Source: Sporosarcina highlanderae | Lineage (GTDB): Bacteria > Bacillota > Bacilli > Bacillales_A > Planococcaceae | Direction: 5' to 3' | Assembly: GCF_030433715.1 (NCBI RefSeq) | Contig: NZ_JAROCC010000002.1 | Location: 283,070-347,069, forward strand | Length of the DNA: 64,000 bases | Shown here: piece by piece, positions 44,022-54,439 of the stretch | Position numbering within the stretch: position 1 is the first letter of the stretch | Layout of the letters: each line of letters starts with the position of its first letter | Made by a program: the position numbers and the translations under genes | Notes under the pieces: generated by a model | Databases searched by the model: none | Told to the model about the DNA's origin: nothing | Seen by the model: only the letters and a program-made list of their open reading frames with translations

Positions 44022-45857
44022 TTATTCAGTTACGCCCCACTTCCACAGACGTAGATCTGTGCCAGATTCAATAGAGTAGTTTGTAACACGTTTGTTAACA
44101 GCCATTAGGTAGTAACGGAATACTGTTGGTGCAACTGGAACTTCATCAACCATTAGCTCTTGCCATTCTTTGAACTTACCTGCACGGTAGTCTGTATCCA
44201 ATGACTTTTCGCCTGAAATAGCTGCAAGAAGCTCATCGTTCTTCTCGCTTGTGTAACGAGTGTAGTTGAATGCTGCAGTTCTGCCATATAGACCAGATGG
44301 GTTCGGGTCAGAACCTACACCCCAAGCACCTTGGTAGATGTCAATGTCTGGATCGTCAGCTTCTACGCGATCGTAGAACGAGTTGAACTCATGTAGACGA
44401 CCTTCAAGAAGTTGTACTTTAATACCTACGTCAGCCCAGTTTTGAATGTAGAACTGTGCAATCGGCTCAGCAGTTTCTCCGCCGGACATTGAAGCAAAGT
44501 TAAGTTCGAATTTCTCGCCCTTATCGTTTTCACGGAAGCCGTCTCCATCAACGTCAACGTATCCAGCTTCGTCAAGAAGTGCTTTCGCCTTTTCAGGATC
44601 ATATGACGGTGTTGGAATGCTTGAGTCATGGAAAGAAGCAAATACAGGAACGATTAGAGTTGTACCTGGGAAACGAAGGCCGTGGTAAAGTTCTTTACCG
44701 ATTGTTTCGTTATCCATTGCATACCACATAGCTTGACGTACAAGTTTGTTGCCCATTTTAGCATTTGGATCTGTAATGCTTTCTTTCTTATCTGCATCCC
44801 ACTTACCAAGTTTGAAACCGATGTAAGTGTAAGCAAGGTCAACTTGAGCTAACAATTCGATATTATCGACTTCTTTAGCATTCAAGTATTGGTCAACTGG
44901 AATTGATGCGATATCGATATCGCCTTTCTTAAGTGCTTCAAGGATAGAAGCAGAGCTTACTACTTTCAATACGACTGAATCTAGTTGTGGCTTACCTCTC
45001 CAGTAATCATCGTTGCGTACATAAAGTACAGATTCACCTGGAACGATTTTTGAAACTTTGAATGGTCCGAAACCGATAGGGTTTGTACGGATCTTGTCAG
45101 AAGATACGATTTGTTCCATTGTAACTTCACCTGTCATAACATCTCCGACATGGTGTCTTGGTGTTGCGTTAGCCCAAATACCTGACTTAAGCGATGGAGT
45201 CGCCTCTGTGTAAGTGATTGAGATTGTTTTGTCGTCATCTGAAACTGTGATACCAGAGATTTCAGTTGTTTCGCCGTTATGGTATGCAGGCATACCGTCA
45301 ACGTTAGAAATCATGAATGTGTAACGAGTTCCTGTGTAGTCTGGGTGACCAAGTAGTTGGTAAGAGTAAAGAAGGTCACTTGCTTTAACAGGCTCACCGT
45401 CATGCCATTTTACGCCATCACGGATTGTGATTGTGATAGTTTTGTTGTCATCAGAGATTTCGTATGTTGCAGCACCGTCATTAGTGATCAAGAAGTCACC
45501 GTCGTAAGCGAACAAGCTTTCATTGAAGAAGCTCATTACAGTGTTATCAGGTGAACCTGAATAGAACACTGGGCTTAGAGTACCTTCGAATGGAGTGTCA
45601 GAAACTAAAGCATAGTTCAACTCTCCGCCATCGATAGGCGTTCCTGTGTTAGTAACTGTTAGTGGGAAATCAAGTCCAGCGTTTGGATCTTCAACTTCCT
45701 CTTCTTCACCGTCATCAGTGTCTGTGTTTTCTGTTTTACCTGGATCTTTTGCCGGTTCTTTATCACCAGCTTTGTTGTCCTTGCCTGTACATGCAGCTAA
45801 AAATACGCTGAGAACAAGCAAGAGGCTTGCAAGTAGCATAAATTGCTTCTTAGCCAT
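44022..45857 (-). CDS. Oligopeptide ABC substrate-binding lipoprotein (OppA/AppA-like)
   Basis: This family-5 binding protein of 611 aa has the signal peptide with lipobox LAAC, then an acidic Asp/Glu/Lys linker with TDTDDGEEEEVED. KTITITIRDGVKWHDGEPVKASDLLYSY is the family block. At 611 aa it is longer than DppE. It is the last gene of the cluster. Its third codon positions look richer in A and T than those of its neighbours, which may reflect high expression. Confidence 0.9.
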   Translation of the reverse strand: MAKKQFMLLASLLLVLSVFLAACTGKDNKAGDKEPAKDPGKTENTDTDDGEEEEVEDPNAGLDFPLTVTNTGTPIDGGELNYALVSDTPFEGTLSPVFYSGSPDNTVMSFFNESLFAYDGDFLITNDGAATYEISDDNKTITITIRDGVKWHDGEPVKASDLLYSYQLLGHPDYTGTRYTFMISNVDGMPAYHNGETTEISGITVSDDDKTISITYTEATPSLKSGIWANATPRHHVGDVMTGEVTMEQIVSSDKIRTNPIGFGPFKVSKIVPGESVLYVRNDDYWRGKPQLDSVVLKVVSSASILEALKKGDIDIASIPVDQYLNAKEVDNIELLAQVDLAYTYIGFKLGKWDADKKESITDPNAKMGNKLVRQAMWYAMDNETIGKELYHGLRFPGTTLIVPVFASFHDSSIPTPSYDPEKAKALLDEAGYVDVDGDGFRENDKGEKFELNFASMSGGETAEPIAQFYIQNWADVGIKVQLLEGRLHEFNSFYDRVEADDPDIDIYQGAWGVGSDPNPSGLYGRTAAFNYTRYTSEKNDELLAAISGEKSLDTDYRAGKFKEWQELMVDEVPVAPTVFRYYLMAVNKRVTNYSIESGTDLRLWKWGVTE

Positions 45858-45878
45858 TGTATTCCCTCCCCTTATTTT

Positions 45879-46793
45879 TTAGGCTAATCTTTGCCTTGCG
45901 TCTGACGCGCGTTTGATCGCTTGCCCGACGTAATTTATACACAGCATCATTACTAGAATTAGTAATGCTGCAGGTAACCATACCCACCACTTATTTTGCA
46001 CAATATCAGGATTCCTTGCGAACGCAACAAGCGTTCCAAGTGAAGGAGTTCCAGCAGGCAAACCGTAACCTAAGAAAGTAAGCCCTGTCTCAATCCCGAT
46101 ATTTCCTGCAAGAGTAAGTGTCATATTAACAATGACGAGTGAACTCAAATTAGGGAACATTTCAAAAAACATGATCTTCCAACTTGGCGTTCCTAACGTC
46201 TTGGAAGCATTGATATAGTCAAGCTCCCTTTCTTGCAATGCTCTGGAACGGATAAGCCTTGCCTTTCCGAGCCATGCAAAAATACTTAGGATTAGAATGA
46301 ATGAGACAACATTATAATTTGGAATGATAGTTACAAGTACGATAATGAACATCGTAGTTGGTAATACCATCATGAATTCAAGAAAACGCATCATTACATT
46401 ATCTACGTGGCCTCCGTAAAATCCAGAGATCAATCCGTATGAAAGGCCAACAACTCCTGCAATCAACGTTACCGCAATACCGATTGTAAATGAGTTACGC
46501 GCTCCGATCATTAGCTGACCGAATACGTCACGACCACCGTCGTCAGTACCAAGCCAGTTAGCAGCAGAAGGCGCCTTCCAAGTATTCAAGAAGTTCACAC
46601 GCTTCAATGCCACCTGGTCTATAAAAAGCGGTGATAAGTATGCAGTTGCCAAGATGATAATAAGCAGAATCAATGAGATTATGGCCATCTTATCATGTAT
46701 TATTTCTCTCCAAATCGTCTTTGCAAACGATGGATTATTCAACTTCTCTCTTGCAATCAGGTCTTTTTCATTTATTGTGACTGTATTTTTCAT
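45879..46793 (-). CDS. Oligopeptide ABC transporter permease (OppC/AppC-like)
   Basis: This permease of 304 aa has six helices, with WLGTDDGGRDVFGQLMIGARNS and the EAA-like loop LQERELDYINASKTLGTPSWKI. It lies 21 bases upstream of the binding-protein gene and 30 bases downstream of the OppB-like gene. Confidence 0.91.
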   Translation of the reverse strand: MKNTVTINEKDLIAREKLNNPSFAKTIWREIIHDKMAIISLILLIIILATAYLSPLFIDQVALKRVNFLNTWKAPSAANWLGTDDGGRDVFGQLMIGARNSFTIGIAVTLIAGVVGLSYGLISGFYGGHVDNVMMRFLEFMMVLPTTMFIIVLVTIIPNYNVVSFILILSIFAWLGKARLIRSRALQERELDYINASKTLGTPSWKIMFFEMFPNLSSLVIVNMTLTLAGNIGIETGLTFLGYGLPAGTPSLGTLVAFARNPDIVQNKWWVWLPAALLILVMMLCINYVGQAIKRASDARQRLA

Positions 46794-46823
46794 CGGTATT
46801 CCCCTCCTCTTCTTCCTTTTCCA

Positions 46824-47792
46824 TTATTCAATTCGGATACGTGGATCGACAATACTCAGGATGATGTCCGACAGCATTGTTCCGACTACAACAGCTGTTC
46901 CAGATATGAGAACAAGCGCTGTAACAACGGTAAAGTCACGTAAGCCAATTGATTGAATGAAAAGTTGTCCGAGTCCCTGATAACTGAAGATGGTTTCGAT
47001 GAAGACCGAGCCACTGATCAAACCTGTAATTTCATACCCAAGGAAAGCAGCGATTGGTAAAAGTGAATTCCGCAAAATATGACGAGTGTACACTCTTCCT
47101 TCCGGCACCCCTTTGGAACGCGCTGTTTTTACATAATCTTTATTTTTTTGGTCGATAATGTCGTTCCGCAAATATTGAATCGTACCGACTGTACCAATTA
47201 TTGCAGCGGACATGACTGGTAGGAATAAGTGCTTCGCCCTGCTCACGACATAATCCCAAGTTCCCGACTCAATTCGTATATCAACACTTCCACCGTATGG
47301 GAACCAACCCAATAAGAAAGCGAATATGAACAGCATTAATAAGGCAAAAACGAATAGCGGTGTTGCAAATGCGACATAGTTATAAGTGACAATCAGTTTA
47401 TCTGCCCATGAATCTGTCCAACGCCCGGCTACAATACCGAGCGGTATGGCAATTAAATAGATCATTATTGCGGTGAATAAAGAAAGTAGCACCGTATTTT
47501 CAACCCGGCCCGCTATCAGAGTCGTAACAGGCTGTTGGTGGGTGTACGACTGACCGAAATCACCTTTCACCGCTTTTCCGATCCATCGTCCATATTGGAC
47601 ATACCATGGATCGTTCAAGCCGAATTTTTCACGGATTTTTTCAATCTGTTCAGGTGTAGCGTCAGGATTCCCCATGAACGCCCCCGTCACTGCATCACCC
47701 GGCATCGCTTTGGCAAGCACGAAGATGACGAGACTCAGGAGGATGAGCTGCGGAATCATGATCAATGTTCTACGTAAAATGAATTTCAACAT
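46824..47792 (-). CDS. Oligopeptide ABC transporter permease (OppB/AppB-like)
   Basis: This permease of 322 aa begins MLKFILRRTLIMIPQLILL and carries the EAA-like loop KDYVKTARSKGVPEGRVYTRHIL. A long extracytoplasmic stretch with GNPDATPEQIEKIREKFGL follows TM1, as in peptide permeases. Confidence 0.91.
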   Translation of the reverse strand: MLKFILRRTLIMIPQLILLSLVIFVLAKAMPGDAVTGAFMGNPDATPEQIEKIREKFGLNDPWYVQYGRWIGKAVKGDFGQSYTHQQPVTTLIAGRVENTVLLSLFTAIMIYLIAIPLGIVAGRWTDSWADKLIVTYNYVAFATPLFVFALLMLFIFAFLLGWFPYGGSVDIRIESGTWDYVVSRAKHLFLPVMSAAIIGTVGTIQYLRNDIIDQKNKDYVKTARSKGVPEGRVYTRHILRNSLLPIAAFLGYEITGLISGSVFIETIFSYQGLGQLFIQSIGLRDFTVVTALVLISGTAVVVGTMLSDIILSIVDPRIRIE

Positions 47793-47808
47793 TTACATCA
47801 TCCTCCCC

Positions 47809-48735
47809 TTATTGCATGGCTACAGAGTGCGATTCTGAAATCTTCTTTAAATCGAACATCCGTCCATCTTTGTCAAAGTAATTATTATAGCCAGTTTGAT
47901 ACTCCTCGTTAATCGACTGGCGAAGATGCATTTTTTCGAAACGTTTCTCAGGGTTCATCTCTGGAATAGCAGCAATCAAACGTTTTGTATAAACATGTTG
48001 TGGATTATTGTAGATTTCATCGGCTGTCCCTTCCTCTACAAAACGCCCGCGGTACATGATGCCGATTCGATCGCACATATGTTGGATAATACCAAGGTCA
48101 TGCGAGATAAATAGATACGTCAAGTTGAAATCTTTTTGAATTTCCTGCATGAAGTTCAATACTTGTGCTTGAACGGATACGTCCAATGCAGATACTGGCT
48201 CATCCGCAATGATCAATTTCGGGTTTAAAGCAAGTGCACGGGCGATTCCGATACGTTGCCGCTGTCCACCAGAAAATTGGTGGGGATATTTATAGATTGA
48301 CTCAGGACTCAAACCTACTCGCGCAACCAACTCTTGTACTCTTAAAAGCTCTTCTTTTGGTGAGAGTCTTTCAAAGTTACGAAGAGGTTCAGCAATGATA
48401 TTCAATACGTTTTTCCGTCCATTCAAGGACGAATATGGATCCTGGAAAATCATTTGGATGTCTTTCGTATGTTTATATCGTTCAGCTCTACCCATTTTGG
48501 CTAAGTCCTTACCTTCAAACAGCATTTCCCCGCCTGTTGATTTATTCAAGCCGATAATTGCTCTACCTGAAGTCGTTTTCCCACAGCCGGATTCTCCGAC
48601 AAGGCCATACGTTTCTCCTGGTTGCAATTCGAAGCTAATACCATCAACTGCTCTGACGTGGTCTACGACTCTACGGAAAAAACCGCCTCTAATTGGATAG
48701 TGAACTTTTAAATCATTAACTGTTAGTAGCGACAT
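47809..48735 (-). CDS. Oligopeptide ABC transporter ATPase (OppF/AppF-like)
   Basis: This ATPase of about 308 aa has Walker [10 protein letters not shown], signature [10 protein letters not shown], Walker [11 protein letters not shown] and FISHDL. The start ATG 48735 is eight bases after AGGAG and overlaps the OppD-like gene's end. The C-terminus lacks the usual cysteine cluster of OppF proteins and ends [10 protein letters not shown]. Confidence 0.9.
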   Translation of the reverse strand: MSLLTVNDLKVHYPIRGGFFRRVVDHVRAVDGISFELQPGETYGLVGESGCGKTTSGRAIIGLNKSTGGEMLFEGKDLAKMGRAERYKHTKDIQMIFQDPYSSLNGRKNVLNIIAEPLRNFERLSPKEELLRVQELVARVGLSPESIYKYPHQFSGGQRQRIGIARALALNPKLIIADEPVSALDVSVQAQVLNFMQEIQKDFNLTYLFISHDLGIIQHMCDRIGIMYRGRFVEEGTADEIYNNPQHVYTKRLIAAIPEMNPEKRFEKMHLRQSINEEYQTGYNNYFDKDGRMFDLKKISESHSVAMQ

Positions 48736-49741
48736 ATTCATTCTCTCCTACTCTGTCCTCCGGGAAATAGAACGTTTTGTAGCATGTGCAACGGACAAAG
48801 TGGTTCGGTGCCGCTTCATGCATTTCCGGGTTCTTTTCATGATCCTCTTCAGGTATCCAATCGACACGTGGCGCAAAACGACAGCCTTCACGGTCAAGGT
48901 TCTGAATGGAAGGAACGATTCCTTCAATGACATGTAACTTTTGTTTTGCTTGCATATTGGAAGGAATTGAATTCAATAGCGATCTCGTATATGGATGCAA
49001 TGGATTCTCAAATAACTCCTTAACCTCCGCAATCTCTACAACTTCACCTGCATACATGACTACGACGCGATCGGCCATTTCAGCTACAACGCCCAAGTCA
49101 TGCGTGATCAGGATGATACCTGTCTTCATTTGGTTCTGCAATTCTTTCATCAAGTCTAAAATCTGTGCTTGAATCGTTACGTCCAAGGCGGTTGTAGGCT
49201 CATCCGCAAGAAGAAGAAGTGGATCGCAAGCAAGTGCGATAGCAATGACGACACGTTGTCTCATTCCACCCGATAATTCATGCGGGTATTGCTCGTACAC
49301 GCGTTGTTCGTTTTTAATACCGACCCTGCGAAGAAGTTCCAGTGTGCGTTTTTTCTTTTCTGACGCGGATAACTTCATATGGTAATCCATCGGTTCTTCG
49401 ATTTGTCTCCCGACGGTCGCGAGTGGGTTCAGGGCAGTCATCGGATCCTGGAAGATCATCCCTATGTCTTTCCCTCTCACTTTATTCAAACGAGATCGGG
49501 AAACAGTCAAAAGATTTTCATCGCCAAAATTCACTTGACCGTCAAGTTTCGTATTCTTCCGGTCATGTAATCCCATGATTGAAAGTGCCAATGCACTTTT
49601 ACCACAACCTGATTCACCAACGATTGCCACAACTTCATTCTCATGGACAGTTAACGTGACACCATCCACCGCTGCATAATACTCGCCTTTAATATTGAAT
49701 GATGTACGTAGATCTTTTATTTCTAAGACCGGTTTTTTCAC
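48716..49741 (-). CDS. Oligopeptide ABC transporter ATPase (OppD/AppD-like)
   Basis: This is the first gene of the app-like operon, 341 aa. Walker A GESGCGKSA, signature LSGGMRQRVV, Walker B LLLADEPTTA, ITHDL. Order ATPase D, ATPase F, then membrane and binding components resembles B. subtilis appDFABC, except that the binding-protein gene is last here. GTG 49741 follows AAGGGGG. Confidence 0.91.
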   Translation of the reverse strand: MKKPVLEIKDLRTSFNIKGEYYAAVDGVTLTVHENEVVAIVGESGCGKSALALSIMGLHDRKNTKLDGQVNFGDENLLTVSRSRLNKVRGKDIGMIFQDPMTALNPLATVGRQIEEPMDYHMKLSASEKKKRTLELLRRVGIKNEQRVYEQYPHELSGGMRQRVVIAIALACDPLLLLADEPTTALDVTIQAQILDLMKELQNQMKTGIILITHDLGVVAEMADRVVVMYAGEVVEIAEVKELFENPLHPYTRSLLNSIPSNMQAKQKLHVIEGIVPSIQNLDREGCRFAPRVDWIPEEDHEKNPEMHEAAPNHFVRCTCYKTFYFPEDRVGENEYVATNS

Positions 49742-49789
49742 TAAACTTCCCCCTTACTCACTGACACTTCTTCAAATAACCAATTTTCA

Positions 49790-49843
49790 TATTTTGCGAA
49801 AAGTTATTGAACTCAATATACTACACATCGGAAGTCCTGACAA
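49790..49843 (-). promoter_or_regulatory. Promoter of the app-like operon with weak CodY-like site
   Basis: On the minus strand TTGTCA (plus 49838-49843) and TATATT (plus 49815-49820) are exactly 17 bp apart. Just downstream, the segment at 49790-49804 matches a CodY consensus at about 11 of 15 positions. The promoter is convincing and the CodY site is only suggestive. Confidence 0.7.
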
Positions 49844-49957
49844 TACTGTTTTTTTAGAATATCATAATCTTGTATTATTTCTAATATGACAAATACATTA
49901 CAAACATTGATTTAAATGCGTTTTCAAGATAAAAATGTCTTAAAAATTAATTTATAA

Positions 49958-50015
49958 AAGAGCAGGGGAAAAAAGCCGTCGAATTCAATAACGGCTTCTT
50001 TCCCCTGCTCTTTTC
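49958..50015. terminator. Long terminator hairpin after the DUF4003 gene
   Basis: GAGCAGGGGAAA and an inner AAGCCG pair with CGGCTT and TTTCCCCTGCTC. On the minus strand TTTT follows. It separates the DUF4003 gene from the divergent-side promoter of the app-like operon. Confidence 0.8.
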
Positions 50016-50029
50016 CTTATTATTCTTTT

Positions 50030-51004
50030 TTATCCATTGGACGCACTATGTGCAGAAGAAGTGGCTACCGCGGCTACAGTTACCGCCATTACCGCCTGTT
50101 GCGCCTGTATAATCATATCAACTGACGCCGCCATACTAACGCCTACTTGATCCGCGGATTCCGTCAAATGATGCAACAGTATCCCACATGCAAGCGATAA
50201 TGCCATTTCCCTATTCCATTTGAACTGTTTTGATTGCCCCAACTCTTTTGCCAAGGAGATGATTTCACGGATATTTCCATCCTCAACATCGAATACCGTA
50301 AGAAATCCAATCATCGGGTAATGGACAGGCATCGCTTTTAGATCATCCCCAAGCATTTCAAATATCCTAACCGCCCTTTGGACAAGATGAGACTTAAAGT
50401 CTATATCCGTATAGGTCAGTACCTGCGACAGCCACTGCAATTCATTTCCAGCCCGAAAGCCTTCTTTGCGTAATGCATCATAATAGTTGCGCATCGCTTT
50501 TGCATGAAGCTCAGGATCCTCTCCCTTTTTCCCTAAAAGCATGGCGTATGTATAATCATCTTCCGATGTAAGAAAGAAATGCTGTTTTTTCATCGCATTG
50601 TAAAGCTTTTTTGCCCGTTCTGCCTCTACTTCAAACAAATCGGCATCATCATTCATAAGAATTGCTGCAAGGTAGGAATGAATGGAGTTCCGAAATCCAG
50701 CCTGCTTTAACACACGCTGTTTTTCCATCAATCGGTCCACAACTTCATCGACAGAGTTTCCCGATTGCGTCAAAAACGCTGCCATCATCGGCAATAAATG
50801 CCCGCGCAACGGCGAAAACCAACCCGACCTCTCTTTCAAGGCAGCCATGGCACGGTTGAAATCGACAGCATTAAATTCCCTCTCAGCCGTCACATAATAC
50901 GAAGTAATCGTCAACACAACGTTTTTGCTAACGCTCCAACCGGCCAAGGATTTCACTTTGTCATATGTCGTCTCCACTTCATGTCTGATGGTATCCAAAC
51001 GCAT
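50030..51004 (-). CDS. DUF4003-family protein
   Basis: This mostly helical cytoplasmic protein of 324 aa matches the DUF4003 family of Bacillales, of unknown function. Seen features are FSPLRGHLLPMMAAFL, SYLAAILMN and a hydrophobic C-terminal stretch rich in Ala and Val (QQAVMAVTVAAVATSSAH). The start ATG 51004 follows AAAGGGG. It lies 48 bases after trpA, but a 20-bp perfect palindrome in between suggests its own control. No link with tryptophan is evident. Confidence 0.82.
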   Translation of the reverse strand: MRLDTIRHEVETTYDKVKSLAGWSVSKNVVLTITSYYVTAEREFNAVDFNRAMAALKERSGWFSPLRGHLLPMMAAFLTQSGNSVDEVVDRLMEKQRVLKQAGFRNSIHSYLAAILMNDDADLFEVEAERAKKLYNAMKKQHFFLTSEDDYTYAMLLGKKGEDPELHAKAMRNYYDALRKEGFRAGNELQWLSQVLTYTDIDFKSHLVQRAVRIFEMLGDDLKAMPVHYPMIGFLTVFDVEDGNIREIISLAKELGQSKQFKWNREMALSLACGILLHHLTESADQVGVSMAASVDMIIQAQQAVMAVTVAAVATSSAHSASNG

Positions 51005-51021
51005 GCCGAACAACCCCTTTG

Positions 51022-51041
51022 TTATATGTACGTACATATAA
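51022..51041. promoter_or_regulatory. Perfect 20-bp palindrome upstream of the DUF4003 gene
   Basis: TTATATGTAC followed by GTACATATAA is identical to its reverse complement over 20 bp. It lies 18 bases before the DUF4003 start and 11 bases after the end of trpA, overlapping a TATTAT/TATATT-like -10 region on the minus strand. It looks like a dimeric repressor site; no matching regulator gene is adjacent. Confidence 0.6.
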
Positions 51042-51052
51042 TATGAAAAGTT

Positions 51053-51847
51053 TCACGAAGTGGCAGAATTATTTATTTCCATTGTACAAGTTCTCATCAA
51101 CCCCCGAATCACTTCCAAATCATCACGATGAAGGGCATCCACAATCGCACTTCCAACGATAACACCGTCAGCTTGCGCACCTAACTGTTCCACTTGTTGC
51201 GATGTAGAAATTCCGAACCCCGCTAACACAGGCACAGAGCTTTCCTCCTTCACACGTTTCAAATGTGCGGAAAGCTTGTCTTCAAATTCATTCCGCACGC
51301 CCGTGATTCCGTTCACGGTCACTGCGTATATGAACCCTTCTGCTTGCTTAGCGATGTTGACTATCCGTTCAAGCGAACTCGTCAGCGACACTAAAGGGAT
51401 TAGTGCGATATCCGTCCCTTCCAACCCATTGCGCAACAGGCCGTCCTCCTCAAGAGGCAAATCCGGTATGATCAGTCCACCAATACCGATTTTCTCGCAT
51501 CTTTCGATAAACGAATTAATGCCATACGCCAAAATAGGATTCAAATACGTCATGATAATCAACGGAACAGACACTTCTCCCTTGAATCTCACTAACTCAT
51601 CCAACACTTTCCGCAACGTCACACCGTCAGCGAGTGCACGTTCCCCCGCCCTCTGGATCACTTCGCCGTCCGCCACCGGATCGGAAAACGGTATACCGAT
51701 CTCAATTGCCGTCGCTCCGCATTCCTCAAGGAAAAGCAGCTTATCCTTGAGCGAGTCGAGTCCCCCGTCGCCAGCCATCATATAGGGGATGAACGCCTTA
51801 TTCCCCTTCGCAACACATTCACGTATCCGCTTCTCAACCGTCTTCAT
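51053..51847 (-). CDS. trpA: Tryptophan synthase alpha subunit
   Basis: TrpA cleaves indole-3-glycerol phosphate to indole, which is channelled to TrpB. It has 264 aa, the catalytic Glu in [13 protein letters not shown] and Asp in [10 protein letters not shown], and GFGIST near the phosphate site. The ATG overlaps the trpB stop (ATGA). It is the last gene of the trp operon. Confidence 0.96.
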   Translation of the reverse strand: MKTVEKRIRECVAKGNKAFIPYMMAGDGGLDSLKDKLLFLEECGATAIEIGIPFSDPVADGEVIQRAGERALADGVTLRKVLDELVRFKGEVSVPLIIMTYLNPILAYGINSFIERCEKIGIGGLIIPDLPLEEDGLLRNGLEGTDIALIPLVSLTSSLERIVNIAKQAEGFIYAVTVNGITGVRNEFEDKLSAHLKRVKEESSVPVLAGFGISTSQQVEQLGAQADGVIVGSAIVDALHRDDLEVIRGLMRTCTMEINNSATS

Positions 51848-53037
51848 TCCACTACACCTCCAATTGCTTCGCGGACCGTCTGCATATCTTTGTCGCCTCG
51901 ACCCGATAAACAAACGACGATTATTTCATCCTTATCCATTTCCTTAGCAAGCTCCGCTGCAAAATGAATTGCATGTGCACTCTCAAGCGCAGGGATGATC
52001 CCCTCTGTCTTTGATAAAAGCTTTAATCCTTCAAGTGCTTCCGCATCCGTCACGGACGAATACTTCACCCTGCCGATTTCATGCAAATGGCAATGTTCCG
52101 GTCCGACCGCCGGATAATCAAGTCCAGCAGAAATTGAATGCGCCTCTTTAATAAACCCATCCTCATCCTGAAGCACATACATATATGCGCCGTGCAACAC
52201 GCCTTCCCGGCCATCCGCAATCGCAGCCGCATGCAATCCCGTCGAAATGCCGCTTCCCGCCGCTTCAACGCCAAAAAGCGCAACTCCCTCGTCCTCGATA
52301 AACGGATGGAACATACCAATCGCATTGCTTCCGCCACCAATGCACGCAACTACCGCATCAGGCAGGCGCCCTTCCTTCTCCACAATCTGTCTACGAGTCT
52401 CCACGCCAATTACGCGCTGGAAGTCCCTTACGATTTCCGGAAATGGATGTGGACCAAGTGCCGATCCTAAAATATAATGTGTGTCCTCCACATTTGCGAC
52501 CCAATACCGCAACGCTTCATTCACCGCATCCTTCAACGTCCCCGAGCCCTTGTCGACGGAGACGACCTTCGCGCCTAATAGCTCCATCCGGAACACATTC
52601 AGCTCCTGCCTGCGGATGTCCTCTTTGCCCATGAACACGACGCAGTCAAGCCCAAACAGCGCGCAAGCCGTCGCAGTCGCCACGCCATGCTGCCCAGCGC
52701 CAGTCTCCGCCACAATCTTCCGCTTGCCCATCCGTATCGCAAGCAACGCTTGGCCGAGCGAATTATTGATCTTATGCGCACCCGTATGATTCAAATCCTC
52801 GCGCTTCAAAAAAATCTTTGCGCCACCAATCTTTGCAGTTAAACGTTCCGCGAAATAGAGCGGATTCTCCCTGCCAACAAAATCGCGCAAATAATAATCC
52901 AGTTCCTTATGAAAAGCAGGATCACTCTTTGCCGTCCCATACGCCTCCTCCAACTCAATAAGCGCAGTCATCAGCGTCTCCGGCACATACTGCCCACCAA
53001 ACTTCCCGTATCTACCTTTCTTCAACTCTATCGCCAT
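51844..53037 (-). CDS. trpB: Tryptophan synthase beta subunit
   Basis: This PLP enzyme joins indole and serine. It has 397 aa, the PLP lysine in [11 protein letters not shown], the catalytic Glu in AETGAGQHG, and the phosphate loop GGGSNAIG. It overlaps trpF at its start. Confidence 0.97.
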   Translation of the reverse strand: MAIELKKGRYGKFGGQYVPETLMTALIELEEAYGTAKSDPAFHKELDYYLRDFVGRENPLYFAERLTAKIGGAKIFLKREDLNHTGAHKINNSLGQALLAIRMGKRKIVAETGAGQHGVATATACALFGLDCVVFMGKEDIRRQELNVFRMELLGAKVVSVDKGSGTLKDAVNEALRYWVANVEDTHYILGSALGPHPFPEIVRDFQRVIGVETRRQIVEKEGRLPDAVVACIGGGSNAIGMFHPFIEDEGVALFGVEAAGSGISTGLHAAAIADGREGVLHGAYMYVLQDEDGFIKEAHSISAGLDYPAVGPEHCHLHEIGRVKYSSVTDAEALEGLKLLSKTEGIIPALESAHAIHFAAELAKEMDKDEIIVVCLSGRGDKDMQTVREAIGGVVE

Positions 53038-53651
53038 CCTATGCTCTCCTCCTCTTTCACCGCTTGTATGAATTCGCGGATCAACGCCTCATCTTTTCTC
53101 CCGTCAATCTCCACTCCGCTCGACACATCCACCATGAACGGCCGCACCTGCCGGATTGCATCTTTTACATTTTGCGCATTCAATCCACCCGCCAAGATTA
53201 TCCGATCCCTCGGTAAATCGCCGTTTAAAAGGCTCCAATCAAACACCTCACCGCTCCCTCCGCGGAATTCAGTCCCAGGCGTGTCGAATAAAATATAATC
53301 TGATTGAACTGTTCGCACGTTTCTTACATCGTCAACACCCCGAACCGATAACACTTTAATGGAAGGAAGTCCCACAGTTTCTATTAATTCCACTGTCTCA
53401 TCCCCATGGTACTGGATGAAATCAAGCGGAACCTCACGGAAAGCACGCTCCATTTCCTCCTGTGTCGCATTCACAAACACCCCAATCTTTATCACGTGTT
53501 CCGGTACAAAGCGCGCCAGTTCCTTTGCTTGCGCAATCGCGACTCGGCGTCTGCTTGGAGCAAACAAAAATCCAACCGCGTCCACGCCCGCCTCCACCGC
53601 TGCTTGCACATGCTGCGTTTCCATCAATCCGCATATTTTCACCTTGGTCAT
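53028..53651 (-). CDS. trpF: Phosphoribosylanthranilate isomerase
   Basis: This TIM-barrel enzyme has 207 aa. It begins [15 protein letters not shown] with the catalytic Cys; the catalytic Asp is in [21 protein letters not shown], and [10 protein letters not shown] is the phosphate site. It overlaps trpC and trpB. Confidence 0.95.
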   Translation of the reverse strand: MTKVKICGLMETQHVQAAVEAGVDAVGFLFAPSRRRVAIAQAKELARFVPEHVIKIGVFVNATQEEMERAFREVPLDFIQYHGDETVELIETVGLPSIKVLSVRGVDDVRNVRTVQSDYILFDTPGTEFRGGSGEVFDWSLLNGDLPRDRIILAGGLNAQNVKDAIRQVRPFMVDVSSGVEIDGRKDEALIREFIQAVKEEESIGWR

Positions 53652-54439
53652 AGGAGAACCCCTCCCCTTGGAACTTGAAGCGAACGAAGCGAGTCTTCCA
53701 CGGAATCGCTACGCATCAATGACTCGCCGACAAGAACAGCACTCGCCCCGGCAGAAGCCACACGCTTTGCATCAGCCGCACTCATAATGCCGCTTTCGCT
53801 AATGAACACACGGTTTTCATTGAACGGAAAAATCCTTGCGACTTCCTCCGTCCTTGAGAGGTCCACTTCAAACGTCCGCAAGTCCCGGTTGTTGACGCCA
53901 ATCAATTCTGCATCAATCTTTAACGCCTGGCTCAATTCTTTTGCATTATGCACTTCAACCAATACCTCAAGCCCTTTTCCCGTAGCATACGTATGAAGCC
54001 GTTGGAGGGTCATGTCATCAAGCGCTGCAACGATAAGCAAAATGACGGACGCCTTCGCTTCCATAGCACGGTCGATTTGCACTTCATGGATGATGAAATC
54101 CTTGCATAGAATCGGGATTTGAACGGCTTCTGCAACAGCGGTCAAATCGTCGAACGAACCCTTGAAGAATTGCTTGTCTGTCAACACAGAGATACATGCC
54201 GCGCCCGCACGCTCATAGGCTGTTGCCTGCGTAACCGGGTCCGCTTGATCCGCAATCATTCCTTTCGAAGGCGATGCGCGCTTCATTTCCGATATGACCT
54301 CGAGTCGGTCAGATTTTCGGAGCGTTTCGAATAGGGATGCTCTTTTCGACAAAGTTTCACATGAAACGACTTGTTCCTCCATTAGTAGTTGCTTCACTTC
54401 AAGCCTTTTCACTTCAAGGATCTTCTCTAAAATCGTCAT
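53648..54439 (-). CDS. trpC: Indole-3-glycerol phosphate synthase
   Basis: This TIM-barrel enzyme has 263 aa. Conserved features are SEMKRASPSKG with the active Lys, CKDFIIHEVQI, and LIGVNNRDLRTFEVD. The final segment has ISESGIMSAADA for phosphate binding. Confidence 0.96.
   Translation of the reverse strand: MTILEKILEVKRLEVKQLLMEEQVVSCETLSKRASLFETLRKSDRLEVISEMKRASPSKGMIADQADPVTQATAYERAGAACISVLTDKQFFKGSFDDLTAVAEAVQIPILCKDFIIHEVQIDRAMEAKASVILLIVAALDDMTLQRLHTYATGKGLEVLVEVHNAKELSQALKIDAELIGVNNRDLRTFEVDLSRTEEVARIFPFNENRVFISESGIMSAADAKRVASAGASAVLVGESLMRSDSVEDSLRSLQVPRGGVLL

Noticed and set aside
51023..51040. Rho-independent terminator for the trp operon at the palindrome
   Set aside because: The stem is AT-rich and no T run follows, so an operator is more likely. 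I see no clear terminator directly after trpA.
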